Source of the DNA: Acidobacteriota bacterium
GTDB lineage: Bacteria > Acidobacteriota > UBA890 > WLXD01
DNA: 40,343 bases
Assembly (NCBI GenBank): GCA_029263295.1
Contig: JAJCXT010000036.1
Location: 1-40,343, forward strand
Reading direction: 5' to 3'
Positions within the stretch are counted from its first letter, which is position 1, and each line of letters opens with the position of its first letter. Both the position numbers and the translations under genes were made by a program. Below, in pieces: positions 8,531-16,535 of this stretch. The notes under the pieces were generated by a model. The model was not told the DNA's origin and did not search any database. It was given only the letters and a program-made list of their open reading frames with translations.

Positions 8531-9379
8531 ATGGAGATCAAGAAGATCGGCGTGGTAGGTGCGGGCACGATGGGCGCCGGAATCGCCCAGGTCTGTGTCG
8601 GCGGTGGGTTCGAAGTCGTCGTACGCGAGGTCGCTGAGGAGTTCCTCGAGAAGGGGCTGGCGCGGATCCATAAGGGCATCGACAAGTGGGTCGAGAAGGA
8701 CATCGTCGACGCAGCGGCGGCGGAGGGCATGAGGACCGCACTGCGCGGAACGACCGACCTGGCGGATCTCTACGATTGCGATCTCGTGATCGAGGCGATC
8801 ATCGAAGACCTCGATGCCAAGACGCAGGTCTTCCAGCAACTCGACTCCGGGTGCGGCGAGGGCGCCATTCTGGCATCCAACACTTCGTCGATCTCGATCA
8901 CGCGTCTGGCCGCGGCGACCAGCCGGCCCCAACAGGTGGTCGGCATGCACTTCTTCAATCCCGTGCCGCTGATGAAGCTGGTGGAGATCGTCCGTGGCGA
9001 GGCGACGTCGGACGAGGTTCACGACGCCATAGACCAGCTTGCCCGCGGCCTGCAGAAGACCCCGGTGACGGTCGCTGACGTTCCGGGATTCGTGTCGAAC
9101 CGGGTGCTCATGCCGATGATCAACGAGGCCGTTTTCTGTCTGCAGGAGGGGGTGGCCACCGCCGAGGACATCGATACGGTGATGCATCTGGGGATGGCGC
9201 ATCCAATGGGGCCGTTGCGCCTGGCCGACCTGATCGGGTTGGATATATGTCTGGCGATCATGGAGGTTCTACATCGGGGGTACGGTGATTCGAAGTACCG
9301 ACCGTGTCCGCTCTTGCGGCGCAAGGTCGACGCTGGCCACACTGGACGCAAGGCGGGCCAGGGCTTCTACTCGTACTGA
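8531..9379 (+). CDS. 3-hydroxybutyryl-CoA (3-hydroxyacyl-CoA) dehydrogenase
   Basis: This 282-residue NAD-dependent dehydrogenase oxidises or forms the 3-hydroxy group of short acyl-CoAs. The N-terminal Rossmann motif is GVVGAGTMGAGIAQV. The catalytic region has HFFNPVPLMKLVEIV, and the C-terminal domain has DVPGFVSNRVLMPMINEA and HPMGPLRLADLIGLD, all standard for HBD/FadB-type enzymes of about 280 residues. AGGAAGG precedes the ATG. It is downstream of the thiolase in the same operon and ends ten bases before the EnvC-like gene. Confidence 0.95.
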   Translation: MEIKKIGVVGAGTMGAGIAQVCVGGGFEVVVREVAEEFLEKGLARIHKGIDKWVEKDIVDAAAAEGMRTALRGTTDLADLYDCDLVIEAIIEDLDAKTQVFQQLDSGCGEGAILASNTSSISITRLAAATSRPQQVVGMHFFNPVPLMKLVEIVRGEATSDEVHDAIDQLARGLQKTPVTVADVPGFVSNRVLMPMINEAVFCLQEGVATAEDIDTVMHLGMAHPMGPLRLADLIGLDICLAIMEVLHRGYGDSKYRPCPLLRRKVDAGHTGRKAGQGFYSY

Positions 9380-9389
9380 GCGCGGAGCG

Positions 9390-10517
9390 GTGACGCTGTT
9401 GAGGCTTGGCGGCGCGCTCTTGGCGCTGTGGGCGGTAGGTGGCGTCGTGGGTGCGGCGGCGGGGAGCGCCCAGGAGGACGCTGTCGCCAGTCGTGCCTTG
9501 GACCTGCGCGCCGAACTCGATCGTCTCGCCAGCGAGCGTGCCACTGTGGTGCGCGACTTCGAGGCGGCCGACGTGGAACTGGCGCTGCGGCGACAGCAGT
9601 TGCAGATTCTGCAGCAGCGCGGAACGGTGCTGGCCGCCGAGAACGAGGAACACGCGGCACGGCTCGACCAGCTTGAAACAACCCTGATCGGGGGGCGGGA
9701 GCAACTGCGGCGTCGGGTCGAGGTGCTCTACCGTGTCGGTCCGCTTTCCTACAACCGGTTACTCCTGACCGCCGACACGAGCCAGGAAGCGCTGATTGCC
9801 TACCAGATCGTGACCTATCTGGCGGCGCGAGATCGCGACCTCGTGGGTGAGATTCGAGGAACTTTGGCCGAGTTGCAGGTGACGCGAACCTCGCTGGCGG
9901 ACACCGTCGAGCGTCTCGCCGCTGTGGAGTCCGATACGGAGACCGCGACGATCGCGCTCGCCAGCCAGCAAGAGGAGCGGCAGCGACTCCTCTCGAGGAT
10001 CGATCGCGAGGCCGAGGCCCAGCGGATCGCGCTGGACAGCGCCGTGCGTGCCGAGCGGGAGCTAGCCGGCACGATGACCGAACTGGCCGAGAGCGATGCC
10101 GTTACTTCGAACTTCCGTGACGCGCGCGGTGCGCTGCCGTGGCCGGCCCAGGGCGACGTGATGACGGGGTTCGGCCGTCAGCGCCACCCAATTTACGACA
10201 CCTACACCGTTTCGCGGGGCATCGAAGTCAGTGCACCTGCCGGTGATCCAGTGACCGCCGTGCACAGCGGCAAGGTCGCCTTCGCCGATTGGTACAGCGG
10301 TTACGGATTGCTCGTGATCGTCGACCACGGGAGCGACTACTTCACGTTGTACGGACACCTTTCGCAGGTGGCGGTTGGCGTGCACGAGCGCATCGAGGCC
10401 GGTCAGCTGATCGGCAAGGTGGGGGAGACGGGTTCCCTGACGGGCGCGAACCTCTATTTCGAAGTGCGTGAGGGCGCGGACGCCCTCGATCCGACAAGCT
10501 GGCTCGAACGCCGGTAG
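9390..10517 (+). CDS. EnvC-like coiled-coil protein with degenerate LytM (M23) domain
   Basis: This 375-residue exported protein has a signal sequence (about 1-27), a long coiled coil (about 28-235, rich in Glu, Arg, Leu and Ala) and a C-terminal LytM/M23 domain (LPWPAQGDVMTGFGRQRHP...). Active M23 peptidases use HxxxD and HxH to bind zinc. Here the first site reads SRGIEV instead of HxGIDI, and the last reads NLYFEVR instead of HLHFE. The zinc site is lost, as in EnvC and NlpD, which activate amidases rather than cut peptidoglycan. A role in daughter-cell separation is inferred from that resemblance. GTG 9390 was chosen because GCGGAG precedes it and it places the signal peptide at the N-terminus. 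Confidence 0.85.
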   Translation: MTLLRLGGALLALWAVGGVVGAAAGSAQEDAVASRALDLRAELDRLASERATVVRDFEAADVELALRRQQLQILQQRGTVLAAENEEHAARLDQLETTLIGGREQLRRRVEVLYRVGPLSYNRLLLTADTSQEALIAYQIVTYLAARDRDLVGEIRGTLAELQVTRTSLADTVERLAAVESDTETATIALASQQEERQRLLSRIDREAEAQRIALDSAVRAERELAGTMTELAESDAVTSNFRDARGALPWPAQGDVMTGFGRQRHPIYDTYTVSRGIEVSAPAGDPVTAVHSGKVAFADWYSGYGLLVIVDHGSDYFTLYGHLSQVAVGVHERIEAGQLIGKVGETGSLTGANLYFEVREGADALDPTSWLERR

Positions 10518-10547
10518 ACGGGCGAGTTGACTCCTGCGGGTCGGCCT

Positions 10548-12128
10548 CTATGAAGCAGCCTCGTTGAGCAGCTCTTTGAGGTTCTTCGAGCGCAGAGGAT
10601 GGCGCAGCTTGCGCAGCGCCTTACCCTCGATCTGGCGGATGCGCTCGCGAGTGACGCTGAAGTACAGGCCAACCTCTTCGAGCGTGAACTCGCGCTCTTC
10701 GCCGATGCCGAACCTCATGCGAAGAACCTTCTCCTCGCGCGGCGTCAACGTCGACAGGACCTTGCGGGTCTGATCCGACAAGTTCTTCGACAGCACGATG
10801 TCCAGGGGTGAGACCACCTGGTCGTTCTCGATGAAGTCGGCTAGCGAGGAGTCGCCGTCGCCGTCGCCGATGGGCGTCTCGAGCGACAAGGTCTTCTTGG
10901 CGGCCCGTAGGACCTCCTTTACCTTGTCGACCGGCATGTCCATCTCATCGCCGATCTCCTTCGGCGTTGGCTTGCGGCCGAGCAACTTGAAGAGCCTGCG
11001 CGAGGTCTGCGAAACCTTGCGAATCGTCTCGATCATGTGCACCGGTACGCGAATCGTCTTGCCCTTGTCGGCAATGGCACGCGTAATCGCCTGGCGAATC
11101 CACCAGGTGGCGTAGGTCGAGAACTTGTAGCCCTTCTTGTAGTCGAACTTCTCGACGGCCTTCATCAAGCCGATGTTCCCTTCCTGGATCAGGTCGGAGA
11201 ACGGCAGGCCGTAGTTGACGTACTTCTTGGCAATCGAGACGACGAGACGCAGGTTGGCCTGGGTGAGTTCACTCTTGGCCCACTCGACCTGCTGGTCTGC
11301 ATCCTCGATGGAACGGAGGTAACGGCGGAGTTCGTCGCGGCCGAGCAGATGGGTGTCTTCCAGCTCGCGTACGCGCTCGAAGTCCTTGGCGTGATTCGCC
11401 ACGGCCAGCTGCGCCATCAGGCGGCGCATGCGCACGATGCTCTCGTCGAGGAAGTCCTCCGCCGGCTTGAGCTCCTCGACCTTGGCAACGATCTTGGACT
11501 GTGTCTGGATCAGGTCGAGTCGCGCGCGGAACTCTGTTTCCTGGCGCAGGTTGCGCTTCAGCTTGCCGCGCGTCTGGCGGACGTACTTGAGCTGGTTCTT
11601 GACGGAGCGTACGACTCGGCGAATCTCCTTGATGGCGACCTTGTCGTCTGCCTCGCTGAACCCCGCGGCCAGTGCGGTGATCGGCAGCGTCCCATCGTAG
11701 ATCGAGGGTACCAGCTCCATGAGATAGTCCGTCGAGATTGGGCAGTTGAGCACGGCCTTTACGCGGTTCTCGAGCCCTTCCTCGATGGCGCGCGCAAGGC
11801 GAATCTCGCCCTCACGGTCGAGGAGCGCCTTCTCGCCCATCTCGCGGAAGTAGATCTTGATGGGGTCGTCCAGATCTCCGGCCCCAGGTTCGTAGCGCTT
11901 CGACGAGGAAGCCTTCTCGTCTTCAGCGAAATCCTCGCCGGCCTCCTCAGGGTCCTCCGCGACAACCTTGATCTCCATGCCTTCGAACATGGACGCCAAG
12001 TGTCTACGGTTGATCTCAGGGTCGGCTCCCTGCGGGAGCAACTCGTCGATCTCTGCGTGCGTGAGGTAGCCGCGTTTCTTGCCCCGTGCAATCAGGGCCT
12101 GGATGTCCTCGACCTTCTCGTTTGCCAT
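10548..12128 (-). CDS. rpoD: RNA polymerase primary sigma factor RpoD
   Basis: This 526-residue housekeeping sigma factor contains region 1.1 ([20 protein letters not shown]), region 1.2 ([22 protein letters not shown]) and a non-conserved spacer of about 150 residues. Region 2 ([20 protein letters not shown], then [20 protein letters not shown]) binds and melts the -10 element. Region 3 ([21 protein letters not shown]) follows. Region 4 ([21 protein letters not shown]) binds the -35. Near-consensus -35 elements elsewhere in the window (TTGACC, TTGACA) agree with such a factor. The gene stands alone, convergent with the EnvC-like gene and divergent from the methyltransferase gene. Confidence 0.97.
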   Translation of the reverse strand: MANEKVEDIQALIARGKKRGYLTHAEIDELLPQGADPEINRRHLASMFEGMEIKVVAEDPEEAGEDFAEDEKASSSKRYEPGAGDLDDPIKIYFREMGEKALLDREGEIRLARAIEEGLENRVKAVLNCPISTDYLMELVPSIYDGTLPITALAAGFSEADDKVAIKEIRRVVRSVKNQLKYVRQTRGKLKRNLRQETEFRARLDLIQTQSKIVAKVEELKPAEDFLDESIVRMRRLMAQLAVANHAKDFERVRELEDTHLLGRDELRRYLRSIEDADQQVEWAKSELTQANLRLVVSIAKKYVNYGLPFSDLIQEGNIGLMKAVEKFDYKKGYKFSTYATWWIRQAITRAIADKGKTIRVPVHMIETIRKVSQTSRRLFKLLGRKPTPKEIGDEMDMPVDKVKEVLRAAKKTLSLETPIGDGDGDSSLADFIENDQVVSPLDIVLSKNLSDQTRKVLSTLTPREEKVLRMRFGIGEEREFTLEEVGLYFSVTRERIRQIEGKALRKLRHPLRSKNLKELLNEAAS

Positions 12129-12246
12129 GCGGTTATGACTTACCTAGAATCCGGAGTTCGTGGACAGTGGGCGGGCACAGTCGTTCGCTCTGAAGGCAGA
12201 CGGCCCCCACTGGGAGTTTGTCAAGTGTGCCGGACGGGAGCAATAC

Positions 12247-13386
12247 GTGCAAGTCGATTCTAGCCTGCCACAGAGCGCTCGTTCGCAAGAACTCGAGGCG
12301 CGTCTGCGAGCGGCGATCCAGCGGCAAGGGCCGATCACGTTCGCTCGATTCATGGAGCAGGCCCTCTACGACCCGGAGCTCGGCTACTACGGCGCTGGCC
12401 CTCTTCCTTGGGGCGCTGACGCGGACTACGTGACGGCTCCGCAGGTTCACCCAGCACTCGGGCAGAGTATCGCGACGCTCGCCATTGAGCTCGATGGGGT
12501 GCTCGGGAGGCCGGCGCCGTTCACTCTGCTCGAGGTCGGGAGTGGTAACGGCCAGCTGGCGCGGGCCGTGTTGGCGCAGATCGAAAAGAGCGCACCCGCG
12601 CTGTGGGAACGGTTGAGTTTCGCGAGCGTCGAGCGCGGCACGGTGGCGCGCGCCGTTCAGGAGGACCTGCCCACGCCAGGCGCGGGTCTGAACATTAGCG
12701 ATGAACTGCCGGCGCCTGGTGGGATGTTGAGCGGCCTGGTGTACGCCAACGAACTGTTCGACGCTTTCCCCGTCCATCGGGTCAAGCAGACAAGCCAGGG
12801 CCTCGTGGAGGCACACGTTGCCGTTGCGGCGGAGGGGCTAGTCGAGTGCTATATGGAGCCCTCGACCACTGCGCTCGCCGGATACCTCGAAGCCAACGAT
12901 GTCGTGCTGGCGGACGGCCAGGTTGGCGAGGTGTGCCTGCAGGTGGACCCCTGGCTTGGGAGAGTGAATGAGGTGCTCGGCGCCGGAGGTCTTCTTGCGG
13001 TGGACTATGGACACTCCACGACCGCGCTCTACGGGCCCACGCGAATGTCGGGGACGCTCGTGGCGCAGCAGCGTTTCGCACTCTTCGATGAGGTGCTCGC
13101 CTGCCCTGGAGACCGCGACCTGACGGCGCACGTGGACTTCGGTAACTTGCGCCGGGTGGGCGAGGGGCTGGGCCTACAGTGGGCGGGGCGCTGCAGCCTG
13201 CGTGTGTTTCTGATTGGTATGGGGGCCACCGCGGACCAGGAGAAGCAACCGCTCGAGGCGCGCATGGCGTTGCGGCACCTGCTGGTGTCCGAGATCGCCG
13301 ACTCGCATAGTGTGGCGTTCCTCCACAAGGGGCTCGGCGACGGGGCTCCGAACTTCGGTAGGGAACGGCTGGATACTCTCGTCTGA
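12247..13386 (+). CDS. MidA/NDUFAF7-family SAM-dependent methyltransferase
   Basis: This protein of about 379 residues has the family signature ITFARFMEQALYDPELGYY near the N-terminus, the SAM-binding LLEVGSGNGQLARAV, and GLVYANELFDAFPVHRV. Its C-terminal half includes LLAVDYGHSTTALYGPTRMSGTL. Family members are protein arginine methyltransferases; mitochondrial NDUFAF7 methylates a complex I subunit, while the bacterial substrate is generally unknown. GTG 12247 was chosen because GGGAG lies eight bases upstream and the N-terminus then has normal length. The frame is open upstream to 12160, without support. Confidence 0.85.
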   Translation: MQVDSSLPQSARSQELEARLRAAIQRQGPITFARFMEQALYDPELGYYGAGPLPWGADADYVTAPQVHPALGQSIATLAIELDGVLGRPAPFTLLEVGSGNGQLARAVLAQIEKSAPALWERLSFASVERGTVARAVQEDLPTPGAGLNISDELPAPGGMLSGLVYANELFDAFPVHRVKQTSQGLVEAHVAVAAEGLVECYMEPSTTALAGYLEANDVVLADGQVGEVCLQVDPWLGRVNEVLGAGGLLAVDYGHSTTALYGPTRMSGTLVAQQRFALFDEVLACPGDRDLTAHVDFGNLRRVGEGLGLQWAGRCSLRVFLIGMGATADQEKQPLEARMALRHLLVSEIADSHSVAFLHKGLGDGAPNFGRERLDTLV

Positions 13387-13455
13387 AGCTTGATGCCTAC
13401 TCGCGGCAGGCGCGTGCTACCGTCGCCCTTGCTCTGACAATCCGGCGCCAAGCTG

Positions 13456-13479
13456 ATCGATCGACGCCAATCGATCGAC
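13456..13479. repeat. Direct repeat of a palindromic 10-mer before ggt
   Basis: ATCGATCGAC occurs at 13456-13465 and 13470-13479, 14 bp apart. Each copy contains the palindrome TCGATCGA. It lies just upstream of the ribosome-binding site of the gamma-glutamyltranspeptidase gene and could be an operator or chance repetition. Confidence 0.4.
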
Positions 13480-13494
13480 CCCGAGGAACTCCTG

Positions 13495-15243
13495 ATGAAC
13501 GAAGTACGATTCGCCGCTCTGCTACTTGTTACGGTGGTGCTCACGGTGAGTCTCGCCGGCGGCACGCCCGCATTGGCGGTAGCGGAGCCAGGTGTTACTC
13601 AGAGCGCCGACGCGGTTCAGTACGGGCGCCTGGCGATGGGCACGCACGGCGCTGTCGTAAGCGTCGATGGGCATGCCACGCGGGTTGGCCTCGATATCTT
13701 GCGCGCTGGGGGCAACGCGGTCGACGCAGCCATCGCCGTGGGGATGGCGCTCGCCGTGACCCATCCACAGGCCGGTAACCTCGGTGGTGGCGGTTTCATG
13801 GTGGTCTATCTGGCCGACGAGGATCGCTACACGACGCTGGACTTCCGCGAAATGGCACCGTCCGCGGCGAACGCCGGGATGTATCTGGGCGAAGACGGCC
13901 GGCCTGTGCGCGGCCTGAACTACGTGGGGTGGAAGGCTGTCGGTGTGCCGGGCACGGTCGCGGGATTCGAGGCTGCCCATCGGTGGGGTCGTCTCGATTG
14001 GGCCGACCTGATTGAGCCGGCGATAGACTTGGCCGCCCGGGGGTTCTGGGTGGATCCTTACCTGGCGGGCTCTTTCGCGCGGGTGGCGCCGACGTTCCGA
14101 CGCTACGAGGGCAGCGCGCAGGCGTTCTTGCACGGTGACGGCAGTTCGTACTCGGCGGGTGAGAGATTCGTGCAGCCCGACCTGGCGTGGTCGCTGCAGC
14201 AGATCGCCGACGGCGGGGCGGACGCGTTCTACCGCGGTCCGATCGCCGATCGCCTAGTGGAGGCGATGGAGGCGAACGGTGGTCTCATCACAGCGGCGGA
14301 CCTCGCCAGGTATGAACCCATCGAGCGCGAGCCCGTGCGTGGGACCTACCGCGGCTGGGAGGTCATTTCGATGGGGCCGCCTTCCTCGGGGGGGACGACC
14401 CTCGTAGGGATGCTCAACATCCTCGAGAACTTCGACATGGCGGGCCTCGACCCGGCCGGTGCGCCGATCGCGCATATGCTCATCGAGTCGATGCGCCAGG
14501 CCTACCTGGATCGTGCTACCTATCTCGGCGATGGCGATTTTCAGGAAGTGCCGGTGGAATGGCTAACCTCGAAGGCGAGAGCCGCGGAACTGGCGGCCGC
14601 CATACCCGCCGGCGAGGCACGTCGCAGCGCTGACCTTGGGGCCGCTATTCTGACGCCACCGGAGTCGCCTGAGACCACGCACTACTCGGTGATCGATGCC
14701 GAGGGTAACGCCGTCTCGATTACGTACACGATCGAGGCGGGCTTCGGTGCCAAGGTTGTCGCACCGGGCACGGGGTTCCTTCTCAACAACGAGATGGGGG
14801 ATTTCAACGCGTGGCCTGGCATGACTGACACGCGTGGTTACGTCGGGACCGAGCCGAATCGGATCGCGCCTGGCAAGCGGCCGCTGTCCTCGATGACGCC
14901 GACCATTCTGGCGCGCGAAGGAAAGCCGGTGGCTCTGCTGGGTTCACCGGGTGGCAAGACCATCATCAATACGGTGCTGCGGTTGATCGTGAACCTCGTT
15001 GACTTCGAGATGGACCTGGCCGCGGCGGTCGACGCGCCGCGTGTCCATCATCAGTGGATGCCTGACTTGGTTCGCCTCGAAAGCGGATTCCCCGCGGCGA
15101 TCGCCACCGAGCTGCGAGACATGGGGCACTTGCTTGGCCCAGGCCGGACGCAGGGTGACGCCCATTGCATCTGGATCTATCCCGAGGGTGCGCGATTGGC
15201 GGTGGCCGACAGGCGCCGGTCGGGCGCCGCCGCGGCGTACTGA
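13495..15243 (+). CDS. ggt: Gamma-glutamyltranspeptidase
   Basis: This 582-residue Ntn-hydrolase precursor transfers or hydrolyses the gamma-glutamyl group of glutathione and related amides in the periplasm. A signal peptide spans about 1-29. The maturation site is T394-T-H-Y-S-V; Thr394 should become the N-terminal nucleophile of the small subunit after self-cleavage. Other family blocks are NAVDAAIAVGMALAVTHPQ, GNLGGGGFMVVY, FLLNNEMGDFN, GKRPLSSMTPTIL and LGSPGGKTIINT. GAGGAA lies before the ATG. Nothing in the sequence suggests inactivation. Confidence 0.95.
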   Translation: MNEVRFAALLLVTVVLTVSLAGGTPALAVAEPGVTQSADAVQYGRLAMGTHGAVVSVDGHATRVGLDILRAGGNAVDAAIAVGMALAVTHPQAGNLGGGGFMVVYLADEDRYTTLDFREMAPSAANAGMYLGEDGRPVRGLNYVGWKAVGVPGTVAGFEAAHRWGRLDWADLIEPAIDLAARGFWVDPYLAGSFARVAPTFRRYEGSAQAFLHGDGSSYSAGERFVQPDLAWSLQQIADGGADAFYRGPIADRLVEAMEANGGLITAADLARYEPIEREPVRGTYRGWEVISMGPPSSGGTTLVGMLNILENFDMAGLDPAGAPIAHMLIESMRQAYLDRATYLGDGDFQEVPVEWLTSKARAAELAAAIPAGEARRSADLGAAILTPPESPETTHYSVIDAEGNAVSITYTIEAGFGAKVVAPGTGFLLNNEMGDFNAWPGMTDTRGYVGTEPNRIAPGKRPLSSMTPTILAREGKPVALLGSPGGKTIINTVLRLIVNLVDFEMDLAAAVDAPRVHHQWMPDLVRLESGFPAAIATELRDMGHLLGPGRTQGDAHCIWIYPEGARLAVADRRRSGAAAAY

Positions 15244-15263
15244 AACCGTCCGGCTACGGTTTC
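15242..15263. terminator. Small hairpin across the convergent ggt / SDR gene ends
   Basis: GAAACCGT (15242-15249) and ACGGTTTC (15256-15263) form a perfect 8-bp stem with a six-base loop. It overlaps the stop codon of ggt and the end of the opposing gene. It could act as a modest bidirectional terminator; there is no long T tract. Confidence 0.4.
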
Positions 15264-16279
15264 GCGGCGGCGTAGCGTGCCGCGATGGTCGGGATGAGGT
15301 ACTCGCCGAACGCAGCATCGAGGTCGAAGCGCGGCGCCAGGCCCCAGTCGGAGCGAGCCGCGGAGTCATCTACCCGCTGCGGCCAGGAATCAACGATGCG
15401 TTGCCGTCTGTCGTCGACGGTGTATCCGATCTGCGCCTTCGGGAACTCCTGCAGCACCAGCGACCTGATGGCATCAGCCGTCGGGGCAAAGGCCGTGAGG
15501 TTGTACACGGTCTGAGTTAGCTGTTGCCGTGGGGCCGCGCAGAACGCCAGGATCGCGTCGACGGCATCGGGCATCGCCATGAAGGGGATGCGGGTGTCCG
15601 GCCGGACGAAACACTCGTAGGGCTGACCCTGTGCCGCGGCGTGGATCATCTCCGGGGCGTAGTCGCTGGTGCCGCCCGAAGGGAGTGTGTGGGCGCTGAT
15701 CAACCCGGGGAAGCGGAGCGACCGAAAGTCAACCCGCCCAGCCTGCGGCTCGGCGTCGAGTTGCTTGTAGTGATGGGCGTAGTAGCGGCCGAGGTGCTCG
15801 CAATACAGCTTGTTGCAGCCGTACATGGTGGTGGGCAGCGTGTGCTGGGCCTCGCGCCAGCCCGAATCGGGTGCTTCGATGTCCGCCGGGATGCCATAGG
15901 CGGCGATCGAACTCGGGTAGAAGAACGCCACCGTCGAGCCGTGACTGCGAGCCTGTCCCGCGGCGAACTCGAGCAGGTTGAGTGTTCCGCGCACGTTCAC
16001 CTCATGGGCGGCGACGGGCGTGTATTCACAGCGCGTGGATAGCAGGGCCGCCAGATGGAATATGCGATCGACGGCGTACTCGGCCTGGATCGCGTCCAGC
16101 AGAGCCTGATCGAGAATCGACCCGGTAAACGCGCGTGTCACCTTGGCGTCGAGATCTGGCTCGAGGGGGCGTAGGTCGACCGTGATGGTCGCCTCGCTAC
16201 CATCGGCGACGAGGTGGTCGACGAGGGCGTGGCCGATTTCACCGGCGGCGCCGGTGATGAGGACGACTGGCTTGCGCAT
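15254..16279 (-). CDS. NAD-dependent epimerase/dehydratase, L-threonine 3-dehydrogenase (SDR type)-like
   Basis: This 341-residue extended SDR has the Rossmann motif VLITGAAGEIGHALVDHL, catalytic YxxxK in TMYGCNKLYCEHL, and FRSLRFPGLISAHTLPSGGTSDYA. The C-terminal part contains YNLTAFAPTADAI, YTVDDRRQRIVDSWP and DDSAARSDWG. The GGTSDYA and DDSAARxDWG blocks closely resemble SDR-type L-threonine dehydrogenases, which oxidise L-threonine to 2-amino-3-oxobutanoate. An epimerase acting on another substrate is possible. It has its own promoter at 16286-16314 and appears to lack a leader. It converges on ggt. Confidence 0.8.
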   Translation of the reverse strand: MRKPVVLITGAAGEIGHALVDHLVADGSEATITVDLRPLEPDLDAKVTRAFTGSILDQALLDAIQAEYAVDRIFHLAALLSTRCEYTPVAAHEVNVRGTLNLLEFAAGQARSHGSTVAFFYPSSIAAYGIPADIEAPDSGWREAQHTLPTTMYGCNKLYCEHLGRYYAHHYKQLDAEPQAGRVDFRSLRFPGLISAHTLPSGGTSDYAPEMIHAAAQGQPYECFVRPDTRIPFMAMPDAVDAILAFCAAPRQQLTQTVYNLTAFAPTADAIRSLVLQEFPKAQIGYTVDDRRQRIVDSWPQRVDDSAARSDWGLAPRFDLDAAFGEYLIPTIAARYAAAKP

Positions 16280-16285
16280 GCAGCG

Positions 16286-16314
16286 ACAATGCGAGGCGCG
16301 ACGGGCGCTGTCAA
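16286..16314 (-). promoter_or_regulatory. Sigma-70 promoter giving a predicted leaderless mRNA for the SDR gene
   Basis: On the minus strand a perfect TTGACA (16314-16309) is followed after 17 bp by CATTGT (16291-16286). The -10 ends exactly six bases before the ATG at 16279, so the mRNA should start at or near the A of ATG. No Shine-Dalgarno is present. Confidence 0.65.
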
Positions 16315-16347
16315 GACGTTCTGGCGCGCCGCAACGCGAGGAAGATA

Positions 16348-16413
16348 GACGGGCCGGTCGGCGCAGCCCTCGACCGACGGCGGGAGGCAGCCCCCGGCCC
16401 CGACCGGCCCGTC
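16348..16413. terminator. Strong hairpin 1 downstream of nrdJ
   Basis: GACGGGCCGGTCGG (16348-16361) and CCGACCGGCCCGTC (16400-16413) form a perfect 14-bp stem. The 38-base loop contains CGACCG, which could also pair with the left arm. The flank is T-rich on both strands (ATTTCT on plus, TATCTTCCT on minus). It probably helps end nrdJ transcription before the next promoter; alternative pairing could be regulatory. Confidence 0.55.
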
Positions 16414-16453
16414 GATTTCTGCCGCGGGCTTGCGATCAGCCCGCTCAAGAATG

Positions 16454-16509
16454 GCAACGCGGTGAGCAAGGCCGCCGCCCACCCCAGTGCGGCCCGCTCA
16501 CCGCGTTGC
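16454..16509. terminator. Strong hairpin 2 immediately downstream of nrdJ
   Basis: GCAACGCGGTGAGC (16454-16467) and GCTCACCGCGTTGC (16496-16509) form a perfect 14-bp stem. An inner stem, GGCCGC with GCGGCC, is separated by a small bulge and closes a 13-base loop. It begins 27 bp after the nrdJ stop on the minus strand, consistent with an nrdJ terminator, although the T tail (CATTCTT) is short. Confidence 0.6.
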
Positions 16510-16535
16510 ACTACGTCTCGATTAAGCGACTCGGG

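Noticed and set aside
7259..9202. The selB reading frame stays open for about 1.9 kb further upstream on the minus strand
   Set aside because: It runs antisense to clear thiolase and dehydrogenase genes and has no family similarity; GC-rich codon bias leaves antisense frames open. SelB starts at its conserved GTPase N-terminus.
12219..12224. Perfect TTGACA on the minus strand upstream of rpoD
   Set aside because: No acceptable -10 at 16-19 bp; left uncalled as a promoter.
16311..16511. Possible 66-residue minus-strand protein in the gap after nrdJ
   Set aside because: Its sequence is made by the two inverted repeats, has no ribosome-binding site and is Arg/Ala-rich like random GC-rich translation.
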